A DNA stretch of 64,000 nt, from the NCBI GenBank assembly GCA_963575645.1, contig OY754466.1:45292001-45356000 (forward strand), given 5' to 3'. This DNA comes from Xanthostigma xanthostigma (Eukaryota > Arthropoda > Insecta > Raphidioptera > Raphidiidae). Shown here one piece after another: positions 53,174 to 63,659 of this stretch. The notes under the pieces were generated by a model, which saw nothing but the letters and a program-made list of their open reading frames with translations, did no database searches and was not told the DNA's origin. Each line of letters opens with the position of its first letter. Positions within the stretch are counted from its first letter, which is position 1. The translations under genes and the position numbers were made by a program.

Positions 53174-54025
53174 GTTGGCAAAACCAAAAGTGCACATCCC
53201 GCAAGTTTTCCACTGTATGATAAAAAAATAACAATTAAAAAATATTTTTAATAAATTTAAAAAGATTTAAAAATTTAAAGAAATAAATAATTAAAAATTG
53301 AAAAAATATTTTTTTTTAAGTTTGCAAAAATAAAAAAAATTAAGAACTATACATAATATAATATATAATTAATATCAAGTGGAATAAAATAAAACAAAAT
53401 AAAAAGAAAAAAAAAAGAAAAAAGTCAATGATACCGTAAGGAATCGAACCCAGGACCTTGCCCTTGGGAATCCAACGGCATAACCATTACGCCACGGCTG
53501 CCTAATACGTCTAGTGGTGTTATCACGGTATACAAGTGTAGCACTTGTTTTATGGATTACACTATATTTTCATAGCGATTATTATATTGTTTTTAAACTA
53601 TATTAGCTGTCAAAAATAATAAAAAATAAAACTGTTTATAAAAATTAAACTACTGAACACATTTTAGTGAATTTAAATAGGGTTCTGGTCTGATAGTAAA
53701 CAAAGTGAATAAAATATAACCCAAGGCAATCCGACCAAAATTGCGATCTGGAGAGTCGTGACGTACGTACGTACATACGTACAGACCAACCGACAACTGC
53801 TGTTTGTGATTTTCAATTACAATTTTAATAGTATTTATGAACTCAAATTGATTTAAAAATGGTTCTATTTTATAGATTAGAATCTCCTCTTTTCAAAAAG
53901 CTTCAATTTGAATGGATTTCGTGTGAAATTAACTTAAATATAACTTCTTATATATGAACGAAAGTCAGCTCTGACGCACAAAGCGATAATAAAGCACATA
54001 CCGCTAGTTTAGCGGTATGTGCAAT
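53174..54025 (-). mobile_element. tRNA-bearing DNA element, copy T2
   Basis: Starts GTTGGCAAAACCAAAAGTGC and ends with the perfect hairpin GCACATACCGCTA/TAGCGGTATGTGC at 53996-54022. The body matches T1 at both ends, but the tRNA-like module differs. A run of ACGTACGTACGTACATACGT lies near 53761. Directly abuts the Helitron at 52459-53173. Confidence 0.7.
53432..53502 (-). pseudogene. tRNA-like module in T2 (type unassigned)
   Basis: Minus strand: GCCGTGGCGTAATGGTTATGC (A-box region) and GGGTTCGATTCC (B box), with GGATTCCCAAGG in the anticodon position (loop could read CCC). The acceptor does not pair well. Clearly different from the Leu/Ser-type module at the same place in T1. Confidence 0.5.
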
Positions 54026-54519
54026 AGATTTACGAAATCACGTTCAATTGTTTAAAACTGGAGAAGCGTTATAGTTTATAGACAACTGATCTTTTCAAAA
54101 ACAGCTGAATACTTAATTTTTTTTTGTATAAATCTGTTTTTGTTTCATTACGTATACTTTTAATAAAAGCAACACGTCATCCCATTTCATTTGTTTCTCT
54201 TCAGAAAGTAAACGAATAAAAATGTACTATACTAAACAATGGAACACGATGCGACGCGGCGAAGTTAATTCATTAACAGTTTATTTAGAGTGAATTAACT
54301 TTAATACCAATAAGCAGACAGTACTTATATTATCGATGTGTAATTTATCAATACTCTTGAATAGTCATAAACCAGTTTACGCTTCAATTATCTCTTATTG
54401 ATTATATTATGTATATCTGCTGGCTATCGATTAGCTCGAGTATTGTCAGTAGAACACAATAATTACCTTTGTGTATATAGTCTTGTAGCTCGTCAATTTT
54501 ATAGACCTACGTTCAATGC
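54026..54519. other. no gene recognised
   Basis: AT-rich, no repeat end or frame of note. Confidence 0.5.
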
Positions 54520-55155
54520 TATTTTTACCATTCCAACCCACAAGTGGGGAATGGTACTACTAGCTTAGGACATAAAACACTTTTCAAAAATTTTACAATA
54601 TCTTTCCGTTTTGAGGTCCCCCAAATCCAAAAAAACATATTTTTGGAAAAACTCTGTGCGTCTGTTAGTCTGTGAACACGATACAGGTCAAGCGGATGAG
54701 CGGATTGAAACCAAATTTTGGGAGGATGTTTGGTATGCAAATATGAAGAGATATATGCTAAAACGGTATTTTTTATATAATAATATATACTTTTCATAAC
54801 GGCTTATTATTCTGTGTATTTTTTCAAGAAAGTTTTGTTAAAAAAGTTTTGTCTAAACTTTATAGTTTCGAAAATATTTTGAAAATTAAAAAAAAATCAT
54901 CCGCTCTTTTGTTTTATGGATCTGTCAGAAATAAACTAGTTAGGCATGCTTTGATTTATTTTTACATGACGTGGAACATACCTACTATGTAGGTAACCAT
55001 GGCAATGAATAGTTAATATCATATTGAATACTAACCATTACCCGCGTCACCTCACGCGATATCAGAAATTTTATTTTCTTTATTATATAATCAAATGTCA
55101 ACATCTTTGAAGTTGGAATGGTCCCGTCGCCCAACTGGCTGTAATTTTTCTACTT
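54520..55155 (+). repeat. composite repeat U, copy 3 (most complete)
   Basis: It starts with a hairpin, CCATTCC...GGAATGG around CCCACAAGTGGG (54530-54557), then GTTTTGAGGTCCCCCAAATCC, ACTCTGTGCGTCTGTTAGTC, TAACGGCTTATTATTC and the rest of the U unit to GGTCCCGTCGCCCAACTGGC. Overlapping frames on both strands at 54525-54799 follow the repeat and are not genes. Reversed copy at 62143. Confidence 0.65.
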
Positions 55156-55320
55156 ATGTTATTGACTGACCGAGCGAAAGAAGACGCCCATTAATTACGC
55201 GAGGTGTTTTTTCTAACATTTGGACCTTTCCCACCTCCTTGATGGCATTTGATAAGATGTGGTAAGATCTGGTGAGATTTACCATATAATTTTTAAATAA
55301 TGAAGTTTATTTGATATACC

Positions 55321-55730
55321 TATATTAGATATCGTGTCCATCGAGATAATAATTAATAAGAAAAATCGCAGGATTGTGGGCAAAAAGTTAGATTTATTAA
55401 TGTACATTAATAAACTTTTCTTCATACCTCGATCGAAAGTTTGACATTTAGTCCCTGTTATTTATTATATTAAATGACAGCGGTGACCCTAGTTACGAGT
55501 AGAAATACGCATGAGAAATTTTTTCCTCCCGCCGTTCTCACTGGGAGTAAATGTCAATCTTTCGTCCCTGCTGACGAAAGTACGTACTTTCGAGCGGATA
55601 TGAAGAAAAATCGTATACACCACCTCGGGCTCATGACGCGCAAGGCCGAAAATTCAACTTTCGGCCCTTGTGATGTAATATAGGTACTATTTAAAAACCT
55701 TTTGTCCACAATCCTGCGATTGTTCTTATT
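55321..55730. mobile_element. MITE, ATCGCAGGATTGTGG ends
   Basis: AAATCGCAGGATTGTGGGC at 55343 and TTGTCCACAATCCTGCGATT ending at 55722 are inverted, with AGATATCGTGTCCATCGAG outside the left end. The interior has a CTTTCG-rich part with a GTACGTACTTTCG-type small palindrome at 55576-55590. The 69-codon frame is unrecognised. The minimal form is at 12005. Confidence 0.7.
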
Positions 55731-56165
55731 ATTATTTATTTGATATGTTCATGTATTTTGATTCATACCACTAAATACTTAAGCGTTTTAATATTGATGT
55801 TTTCTATGTACTACTAACTGCATTATTTCTGTAAAATAAGAGGAGAAAAATGATACGAAACGTTATAATAATGTGTACAATATTCTTTGATTTTCATTGA
55901 CCCTCTCTTCTTCTTTTAAACGAGATTGCGCCAAAAAGAGGGTAATGTTTTTCGAGTATATGCACGTATGTTTCTTTGGAACGCTCTGTAGCCTAAACGG
56001 CTTGACTGATTTAACATAATTATGAGGTGTCGTTAGCTTCTTATTGCTCTAAAATTCAGGAGATCAGGAAACTGCATATTTTTGATTTTGTTGAATCTCA
56101 GTATACACCCGATCAGTTTTGCCATCCTGTATGTGATTTAAAGAAATAATTATATTATATTTTGA
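55731..56165. other. no gene recognised
   Basis: Unremarkable AT-rich sequence. CTCTCTTCTTC and AAAAAGAGGGTAATG near 55910-55950 may be an old inverted pair. Confidence 0.45.
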
Positions 56166-56485
56166 CTAGCGGTCCCACCCGGTTTCACCCGGGGAGGTAC
56201 ATGAGTACGCACGTTCATCTTCGTTTACCGAGATGAATGTGTCCAAATTTCATGATGATCGGAATTACCGTTCAAAAATTTTTGTCGGACGAACAAATTT
56301 TAAGTTATATTTTGCAACATTTTTCATTGATGCTCCGCTCCTATTAGTCGTAGCGTGATATTATACAGCCTATAACCTTCCTCAGAATAGAGGCTATCCA
56401 ACAAAAATTTTTTTTTCAATTCGAACCAGTAGATAGTTCAAACAAACAAACAAACAAACTCTTCAGCTTTATATATTAGTATAGA
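56166..56485 (-). mobile_element. Helitron family A
   Basis: CTAG at 56166, TC complement (GA) at 56485, flanked by A and T. The hairpin is shortened to CACCCGGGGAGG, losing its symmetry. 320 bp, otherwise full length. Confidence 0.85.
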
Positions 56486-56956
56486 TAATAATGAACATTT
56501 TATCTAATTGTTACGTTTGAGTACTTTCATAAAAAAATATTGAAGTATTGTTAACATTGTTGTTTACTTTGTTGACATGGTCATAATAAATATAATTTGT
56601 AATACACACAATAAAACATATTAATGCTTTTTAAGTAAAACACTCATGTCCTAATTTGATACAAATATCGTATAATTTTAATAGACATAAGTGGAATAGA
56701 TTAATTGTTATACCATACTCATAGAATAATTATCTTATCACTTGGAATTTAAATAACAAAAATAATTTATGTAACATGTATTTGTTGATGGATGTCAGCA
56801 AAACTAATTGTTTTGCGCACCTCTCCAGGGCCGTAACATGGCTTTTTGGGACCTTGTACATTTTCGATTTATTATAAAAAAATATTAGAGAAAATCCTTG
56901 GCTGTAGCCTGCAGGGTAACCTTAAAATGTGTTTTTAACATATATCTATTAATTAA
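56486..56956. other. no gene recognised
   Basis: AT-rich. ACCTCTCCAGGGCCGTAACATGGC near 56818 resembles the edge of TE families with GGGCCGTA-type ends but cannot be paired. Confidence 0.45.
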
Positions 56957-57603
56957 CTATATGAATCATTGTCTATCTACTCAATGGGCGGTGAGTGAAC
57001 GCAACAAAGCGTATCAAAAATATATACGTGTCTCCTTCTTCGATGTAATTCCCTGATTTCTCCGATGATGGAATTGGAGGGGGCAATTTAGAAATTTCTT
57101 AAGCCCGATCCCCCGTGCTTGTTGTGCCCTCCTGGATACGCCAATGTTTACTGCTTAAAAAAAGACAGAAATATGTCTTTGCACCATAATGGTTCGATTG
57201 CGATTTTATTCCTAATCTCGGTATAGAACATGTACTTTTATTCTATACTGAGCATAGGAATAAAATCGCAATCGAACCATTAGGGTGCAAACTGTCCCTT
57301 TTTACGCTGTAAGCACTGGCGTATCCAGGAGGGAAAAACAAGCACGGGAGACCCGGCTTAAGAAATTTCTAATTTTTTCCCTCCTGGGCCAAAAGCCGGG
57401 TATGCCCATGTTAACGTCATAGAAAAAGACAAAGTTTTTGAAACAGAGATACTTTATTCAGATTGAATGCAAGTACATCAACCAATCCGATGATCGGAGA
57501 AATCAGGGAATTACATCGAAGAAAGAGACGCAGATATATTTTCGATACGCTTTGTTGCCTTCGCTCACCGCATATTGAGTAGAGAGACAATGATTCATAT
57601 AGT
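56957..57603. repeat. 647-bp palindrome of GGCGTATCCAGGAGGG repeats
   Basis: Arms of about 310 bp run from ACTATATGAATCATTGTC at the left to GACAATGATTCATATAGT at the right, through CAACAAAGCGTATC, ATTCCCTGATTTCTCCGATG and GGTTCGATTGCGATTTTATT to a short centre near 57230. The left arm has lost about 70 bp around 57080. The family's single-arm copy is at 24975. Confidence 0.8.
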
Positions 57604-58027
57604 AAATTATTATTAAATATATGGTATAGAATACGAATATAGTTTTTAATGAGTTATCGAACACGTCAGTGAGTTAGTAACTCAGTACTTTTAGTTATAT
57701 TATTATTTGCGATAATGTTTTGATTAGGTACGTATTTTAGTACTTTAAATTAAAATTTTTGTTTGATAAATGAATGGACATCTGTGTCATTATGAATTAT
57801 TCAACGTAAATATACAAGTTTATATTATAATTATTCCTGTTTTATGTTATTTTTTTACTAATATAACATATTTAAATTATAATTTAAATTAATGTTTATT
57901 TTAATGTACGAGTATATATTATCCTAATTAGAATAATAATATTTTAATCATTATTATGTTTTCAAATTATGTTGCATATTATATTTTTAATGTACTCCTG
58001 AAATTCATACGAAAACAGTATTTGTAA
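57604..58027. other. no gene recognised
   Basis: Very AT-rich (over 80 percent by eye), no structure beyond short repeats. Confidence 0.5.
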
Positions 58028-58178
58028 GTTCGTTCCAAGCAGCCAGCGAACGGTTTCGAAGCCGCCACCCGCATGCGCAGTAGGTAAAACGAAGCTGTCA
58101 GTAGCGATTTTAAAACACATTTTAGCTACTGCGCATGCGGGTGACGTTTTTGAAACCGTTCGCTGGCTGCTTTGAACA
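58028..58178. repeat. foldback MITE, GTTCGTTCCAAGCAGCCAGC ends, copy 2
   Basis: Same ends and arms as 13046-13198 with about 10 changes; the right end is CTGGCTGCTTTGAAC. Arms include CACCCGCATGCGCAGTAG. The loop differs from the first copy. Confidence 0.8.
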
Positions 58179-58881
58179 AATCTATTGGTGTATCCACGTT
58201 TCAAATTCATCATAACTAAAATACCGTGCACAAACCAGCAAACAGTGTAGGTTTCGTAGTGGTGCAGTAGCTTTATCAATGCAAATTAATTATTGAAAAC
58301 GACACATCACTAGCACACTTATAGATCGATCCAGCACGGCTAGACAGAAATTACAGGCGACCGACTGACTGGCATTGCTGGTTGCAGGTGCTAGTTTAAT
58401 GTGCGCTGTTCTATTAAATATAGCATTGGTACCTTCACGAACAGTTTTTTGGGCGACGTGCCATGCAGGTCGGGCAGGCTTATGCTTGACAAGTGTGCGC
58501 GATGATATCTATACTCATATCTAGCTGCCAGACTGTCACATAAAAACTCTTCAACAGTGAACTCTGGGCGTTATAAAAATACAGTTTATTGTGATCTTTA
58601 GTGGTCGAATTTCGAAAAACCCTTTATATATTAGTGAGTGTTCTCGAAAAGAACAAGTTTGTAGGCTTTATAGATCCGGAGATTTAGTGAGTGAATGAAT
58701 GAGTGATATTTCGCTTATATTATAGAGATGATGATTTATCAAACCTGCCGCAATGCGTAAAGAAATTTAATAATTTTTAATTTTAATATCATCCTTTTTA
58801 ATTTCCTCATCTCCTGAAGGAATTTCCTTATTATTACTTGGTAAATCGCAAACATGAGAATCACACAATTATATCAATCAA
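58179..58881. other. no gene; possible hAT end fragment
   Basis: CGACACATCACTA at 58300 resembles the right end of the TAGTGATGTG hAT family, but no left end is found. CGACCGACTGACTGGCATTGC and GCTGGTTGCAGGTGCTAG nearby are GC-richer. Confidence 0.4.
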
Positions 58882-59290
58882 TCTATATATATAAAAATCT
58901 CGTGTCATAATTTTGGACGCGCTAATCTCCGAAACCACTGAACCAATTTTAATGAAATGTGTTTTGCTTGGTGCAACTTATGCTACAGAATATAGTTTTT
59001 ATTAAATATTTTGATACAAAATTATGGTGTTTTGTCAAAAAACACTGTTTTAGTAACATGTAACGACGTCTGATAGAATTTACTCAAAGTTATTAGTTCA
59101 GAAACAACCAAAAAATACTGTTTTAGTATCAAATAGCGACATCTGATAGAGTTCGATCAAAACTATTAGTTCAGAAGCAAATCTGGTATAATTTGCTCAA
59201 AGCTATTAGTTCAGATGCCGGGCCGCAAACGAAATACATTTTGCAGAATTATATTTATCGCACCCGGGTGAAACCGGGACGGACCGCTAG
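58882..59290 (+). mobile_element. Helitron family B, full length
   Basis: TCTATATATATAAAAATCTCG after A, three to four internal CAAA(G/C)(C/T)TATTAGTTCAGA repeats, CACCCGGGTG hairpin, CTAG before T. It is 409 bp. It shares the hairpin with family A, so both probably used the same replication protein. Confidence 0.85.
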
Positions 59291-59441
59291 TATTTAATAA
59301 TTATTTCCTTAAAAATTAGAGAACTAAATTATAATTTATACGATGTAATATTTGAATTAGAATATTTTATGAAGTCATATAACATTTTTTTATTACAACC
59401 AAATATACGGACTCAATTACTACTGAAACAGTAGTATAGAC

Positions 59442-59727
59442 CAGGGGTCGGCAATCTTTTGAGACGAAAGAGCCATAAGTTACAATTTACAAAATTTCTT
59501 AGTTTTTAAAAGGCACTAAACATTTTCGTTTCAGTATTATAGTATTTGCTTATATAGGTATAATATCCGAGGACGACACGTCGCGACGGGGGCGGTGCGG
59601 GTGAGACGCGAGTGGAAATGGCTGAGAGACATGGTGCTCATTCATGGATCGATTGAACAATTTTTAAGGGTTTATATACATCAAAAGAGCCGCATTCGGG
59701 TCGGGAGCTGCAGGTTGCCGACCCCTG
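59442..59727. mobile_element. hAT MITE X, CAGGGGTCGGCAA ends
   Basis: CAGGGGTCGGCAA at the left and TTGCCGACCCCTG at the right are perfect 13-bp inverted repeats, flanked by GTATAGAC at 59434-59441 and 59728-59735. It contains GAGCCATAAGTTACA and AAGAGCCGCATTCGG, as in widespread hAT MITEs. 286 bp, non-coding. Confidence 0.9.
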
Positions 59728-59735
59728 GTATAGAC

Positions 59736-60249
59736 TAGTGATGTGCCGGATATCCGTATCCGTATCCGAGGGTTAAGAAAGATCCGTATCCGTTAGTTTT
59801 TGGCGGATCATTTACGGATCTTTTACCTTATTAATTTTCAATTCATAGATGGTGGAATTTTATATATAAAGGTGATTAGGTAATAATGAAAAACTGTTAA
59901 ATTCCATTCAGATTATTTTTTAAATCGTATTTTATTGCAAACATTTATCGTAGTGAGTACCATACCAATAGTACATAATTCAAAGGTACTAAAAAACTAT
60001 CTTTATAATAAGATGTTGCACATCGATCTTTGGAAAGAGACAATCTGTTATAAGAGTTAACTCTTAAAGAGGTCAATAACTTTTTCCCATAACAGATAGT
60101 CTCTTTCCAAAGGTCGATGTGCAATATTTACCGCCGCGTACTCTAAGAAAGTTAAGATCCGTACACGTATCCGCGGATCTTGAAACCAAATATCCGTATT
60201 CAGATCCGTATCCGCGGATATACATTTTTAACGATCCGGCACATCACTA
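59736..60249. mobile_element. hAT MITE Y (TAGTGATGTGCCG), next to X
   Basis: TAGTGATGTGCCGGAT and ATCCGGCACATCACTA ends, flanked by GTATAGAC at 59728-59735 and 60250-60257. ATCCGTATCCG subterminal repeats and the inner GCACATCGATCTTTGGAAAG hairpin match 23269 and 26788. It shares its left duplication with element X. Confidence 0.9.
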
Positions 60250-60257
60250 GTATAGAC

Positions 60258-60480
60258 TAATTACCTTAACGTCAACGAAATAATTTAGTTACATAGTATT
60301 TTAATCTTTTTAAAACACCGAACATAACGTATTGATGCTCTCGCGTATTTTATTGTTACAAAATGTAATTTAACAGTCATAAATTTATTAAGTTTATAGC
60401 TGGAAATACATATTATGCAGCGATGACATTTTGTGTGATTAATTTTTAACGTCGTTTATTTGAAAAAAAGGTCTCGAATT
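60258..60480. other. no gene recognised
   Basis: Short AT-rich spacer before the retrotransposon fragment. Confidence 0.5.
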
Positions 60481-60485
60481 AACTG

Positions 60486-60680
60486 TTGACAAAAAGTGTA
60501 AATCCAGATAAATGGTCATTACTTACATTACTTTTATGGGTAATTTTTTCTGCTCAGGATGAGCACAAACTCAAATATTTGTTTGGTCAGTTGAATGAGT
60601 ATTGTATGGACTTCCAGAGGCTTCCACACGACGCGGCGTTCACTATAGACCTATGGAGTACGTTCAAAAATAGAGTGTAA
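60486..60680 (+). pseudogene. 64-codon frame just upstream of LINE tail
   Basis: It ends HDAAFTIDLWSTFKNRV and meets the reverse-transcriptase-type tail in another frame at 60674. The last third could be the continuation of that open frame before a one-base shift, but the first part is unrecognised. Confidence 0.3.
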
Positions 60681-60909
60681 AGGCCGCTACACAAAAGTTG
60701 ATAAAGAAAATACCCAGCCATATACAAAACTTAAAAATGCCGTCCTTCAAAAAACATGTAAAAATTTTTTTATTAACAAAAAACTACTATAATCTGAAAG
60801 AATTTGTTGACTGGTAGTCTTTCATACTTCATTTTATAATGTAACTTTTAATATGCCTTTGTATGACGTCTTGCATACCTTTCGGTTTAACTGCAAATAA
60901 AATTTATTA

Positions 60910-60945
<36 letters not shown>
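60674..60945 (+). pseudogene. non-LTR retrotransposon (LINE) 3' end
   Basis: A 47-residue frame ends at 60817: after IKKIPSHIQNLKMPSFKKHV comes KIFLLTKNYYNLKEFVDW and a stop. The pattern of LPxxIRxxxxxxxFKxxxKxFLLxxxxYSxxEFL is the usual C-terminus of Jockey/CR1-group reverse-transcriptase proteins. A 3' untranslated region of about 85 bp with an AATAAA and an (ATT)n tail at 60908-60945 follows, as in this group. It is truncated at the 5' side and has lost its reverse transcriptase and endonuclease. Confidence 0.7.
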
Positions 60946-61288
60946 ATAATTTAGATGAGCTTAGTTACACTTAGTAATTATTATAATATATTACAGAGTA
61001 GCTACTGTTTGGTAGAAATGTTAAGAAACACCCATTGTTACAACGCTATCAACTCTCGCGGCGGACTGAGTTACATTACACCACAGTGATACAACTATCA
61101 AACTATCATTCTAATATTTATAGCATTGGTAACTGATTTTTTTCACATCATGCGAGAGCCAATTATATTAGTTAACGCTAGATATGAACCATCACAGTAG
61201 TGAGAGCTATGAGTGAATCAAAGGTGAAATTGTTTCCTTACATTAAATGATAATACCAGTAAACAAAGTTTCTGGGATATAAAATACA
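60946..61288. other. no gene recognised
   Basis: AT-rich spacer. ACTCTCGCGGCGGACTGAG at 61053 is the only GC-rich patch. Confidence 0.45.
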
Positions 61289-61573
61289 ATCTTAGTTTAC
61301 CGAGATGAATGTTGTGTCCAAAGTTCATGATGATCGGAGTTACCGTTCAAAAGTTTTTGTTGGACGGACAAATTGTTCATTAATGCTCCGCTCCTATCGG
61401 TCGTAGCGTGATATTATATAGCCTATAGTCTTTCTCGATAAATGGGCTATCTAACAAAAAAGAATGTTTTTCAATTCGAGCCAGTAGTTCCTGAGATTAG
61501 CGCGTTCAACCAACCAAACAAACAAATAAACAAACAAACAAACATACTCTTTAGCTTTATATATTAGTATAGA
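61289..61573 (-). mobile_element. Helitron family A, lacking its 3' end
   Basis: It runs from TTTACCGAGATGAATGTTGTG to the ATATATTAGTATAGA|T 5' terminus at 61573. The hairpin and CTAG are missing, and a GTTTGTTTG microsatellite has expanded near 61525-61550. Confidence 0.8.
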
Positions 61574-61989
61574 TTACCAAAAATTCGACATGCGCCGTTT
61601 TGCCTTTTTGACCATAGATAAAAAGTGAGATTCATAATGGTAACGTTTAAAATTCACGGTGCCATTCTAAACAGCTGTTTGTTCACACGGAAAATGGCTA
61701 GGCGTTCATTCTGAACGTCATCCTGATGCTCTCTTTTCCATCTCTCTCATTATATCACCGACATCAGCGTCGAAAACCCACAGTAATCCTTCATATCTCA
61801 GCCGCCATTTATTATGTTAGCACTGTACTTGTAAACTTAGAACTTTCTAAAGCGCTGTATTAACGACACACGTAGAATCCATACAATATTTTAAACGTGA
61901 TCTCTTTTCCTGGCCCCGAACCATTAGAAGCTTTTCGTTTTCAGTTGCAAATTTTAGAACAAAATACCACCAAATATTCGCAATTCAAC
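61574..61989. other. no gene recognised
   Basis: AATTCGACATGCGCCGTTTTG at 61583 resembles AATTCGACATGAGCCATTTTG at 19315. The rest is unrecognised; the 74-codon frame from 61897 runs into the next repeat. Confidence 0.4.
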
Positions 61990-62142
61990 GTCAAAGTTTA
62001 CGAAAATAATGTCTTCTTCATACCTCGATTGAAAGTACATACTTACGGCATCAATGTAAGGCAGAAAGTCTCACATTTACGCATTGGTGGGATTACACGT
62101 ACTAATGCGGGAAGTACGTAAGTTCGGGCAGCAATAGAGAAA
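61990..62142 (+). repeat. repeat block shared with 52180-52335
   Basis: CTTCATACCTCGATTGAAAG, GGCATCAATGTAAGGCAGAA and TGGTGGGATTACACG to AAGTTCGGGCAG are the reverse complement of the segment at 52180-52335, at perhaps 80 percent identity. Non-coding. Confidence 0.65.
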
Positions 62143-62800
62143 AAATTCCGCAATTGGGCGACGGGACCATTTTATCTTCAAAAATGTTGACATTTGATTA
62201 TAATAAAGAAAATAAAATTTCTGATATCGTGTGAGGTGACGCGGGTAATTGCTAGTATTCAATATGGTATTTGCTATTCGTTGCCATGGTTACCTCTACA
62301 TAATATGTTCCACGTCATGTAAACATTAATCAAAACATGCCGAACTTGTTTATTTCTACAGATCCATAAAACAAAAGAGCGACTAATTTTTTTTATTTTC
62401 AAAATATTTCCGAAACTATAAAGTTTGGAAAAAAATTTTTAACGAAACTTTCTTGAAAAAATAAATAAAATAATAAGCCGTTATGAAAAGTATACCATTA
62501 TTATATAAAATACACAGTTATAGCAAATATCTCTTCTGCGCATGCGCCGATTTTCCCCAAAAACAATAGGGCTCTTCATATTTGCATACCAAACATCCTC
62601 CCAAAATTTGGTTTAGATCCTCTCATCCGTTTGACCTGTATCCTGTTCACAGACTAACAGACGCACAGAGTTTTTCCAAAATTATGTTTTTTGGATTTGG
62701 GGGACCTCAAAACGGAAATATATTGTAAAATTTTTGAAAAGTGATTTTTGACCTAAACTAGTACCGTTCCCCACTTGTGGGTTGGAATGGTAAAATAACC
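62143..62800 (-). repeat. composite repeat U, copy 4, reversed
   Basis: Reverse of 54520-55155: AATTGGGCGACGGGACC, GTGTGAGGTGACGCGGGTAATTGCTAG at 62229-62255, ATGTTCCACGTCATGTAAA, AATAATAAGCCGTTATGAAAAG, and the CCCCACTTGTGGGTTGGAATGG hairpin end near 62770. CTAG is intact here, followed by T. It adjoins the block at 62801. Confidence 0.65.
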
Positions 62801-63080
62801 TATCAACTGTTGTTTAGACGTCGTTTCCATAGCAACTCTATTACATTTTAGCTAATAGTCGCGAATAGCTGTCATTCGTGGTTTTACGTATAACCTTAAA
62901 GCTGCTTGCTTGGAATTTATCTGTGTTTTTATGTATTTAAATAAGTAATTGATTAATTAATGTATTTAATAAGCGTACTTACGACCGAAGTATGAAGAAA
63001 AATAGTTTGCACCACACTGACCGAAAGTTTGGTATTCTTGCACTGCACGTCATGATGCCCTCTCTCAAAATAAATGCCCC
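62801..63080 (+). repeat. repeat block shared with 51700-51960
   Basis: CAACTGTTGTTTAGACGTCG, TTTCCATAGCAACTCTATTACATTTTAG, TTGGAATTTATCTGTGTTTT and GTATGAAGAAAAATAG with CACCACACTGACC match the reverse complement of 51720-51960. Non-coding. Confidence 0.6.
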
Positions 63081-63255
63081 ATTTGTTTATTTGATTTTTT
63101 TAGCGTTTATTTTGAGAGAAAAAGTTTTTTTAAGCATAAATATGCGTTTGTTGTATATTTCGTATAGCAAGATTGTGTATAAAAAAAATTGATTTTCATT
63201 ATTTGTTTTTATAGCGGTAATAGAATACACACTCTAAAAATTTCTACTCTCTACC

Positions 63256-63351
63256 TATTACGGTTCAAGACATACAGTCCGCTGACAGACAGACGAACAG
63301 TTTAGTAATAGGGGCCCGTTGGTCACTCTTCGGGTACAGAACCCTAAAAAA
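63256..63351 (+). repeat. lepidopteran retroposon 3' end (GGGTACAGAACCCTAAAAA)
   Basis: ACGGTTCAAGACATACAGTC, GCTGACAGACAGACG, TTTAGTAATAGGGGCCCGTT and CTTCGGGTACAGAACCCTAA form a well-known repeat tail in moth and butterfly genomes, probably the 3' end of an RTE-type LINE or dependent SINE. The minus frame at 63265-63456 is its shadow. This is one of the stronger clues to the organism. Confidence 0.65.
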
Positions 63352-63659
63352 GACGACAAATCCGAGGAAACCCGGACGAATAGCGCCCCAGTCATGGTTG
63401 ACTGATTTTCTGTAAATTGCTTGATATACGATTATTTCGCTGAATGTCGTCGTCAATTTGTTGGAGATAAAAATCTATTTCACGGCGAAGAAATTAAGTT
63501 TGACAAATCTAATTTTATCGAACATCTAGTTTACCTTTCATATTAATATAAGTATAAAGCTTTGAATCTCTCTCTGTATTATATCGAGCCCTAAGAATAT
63601 TATAAGCTCTCTCGAACGTGGTAAGACTTACAAATTACTTACGAGAAATGTGTAGGGCC

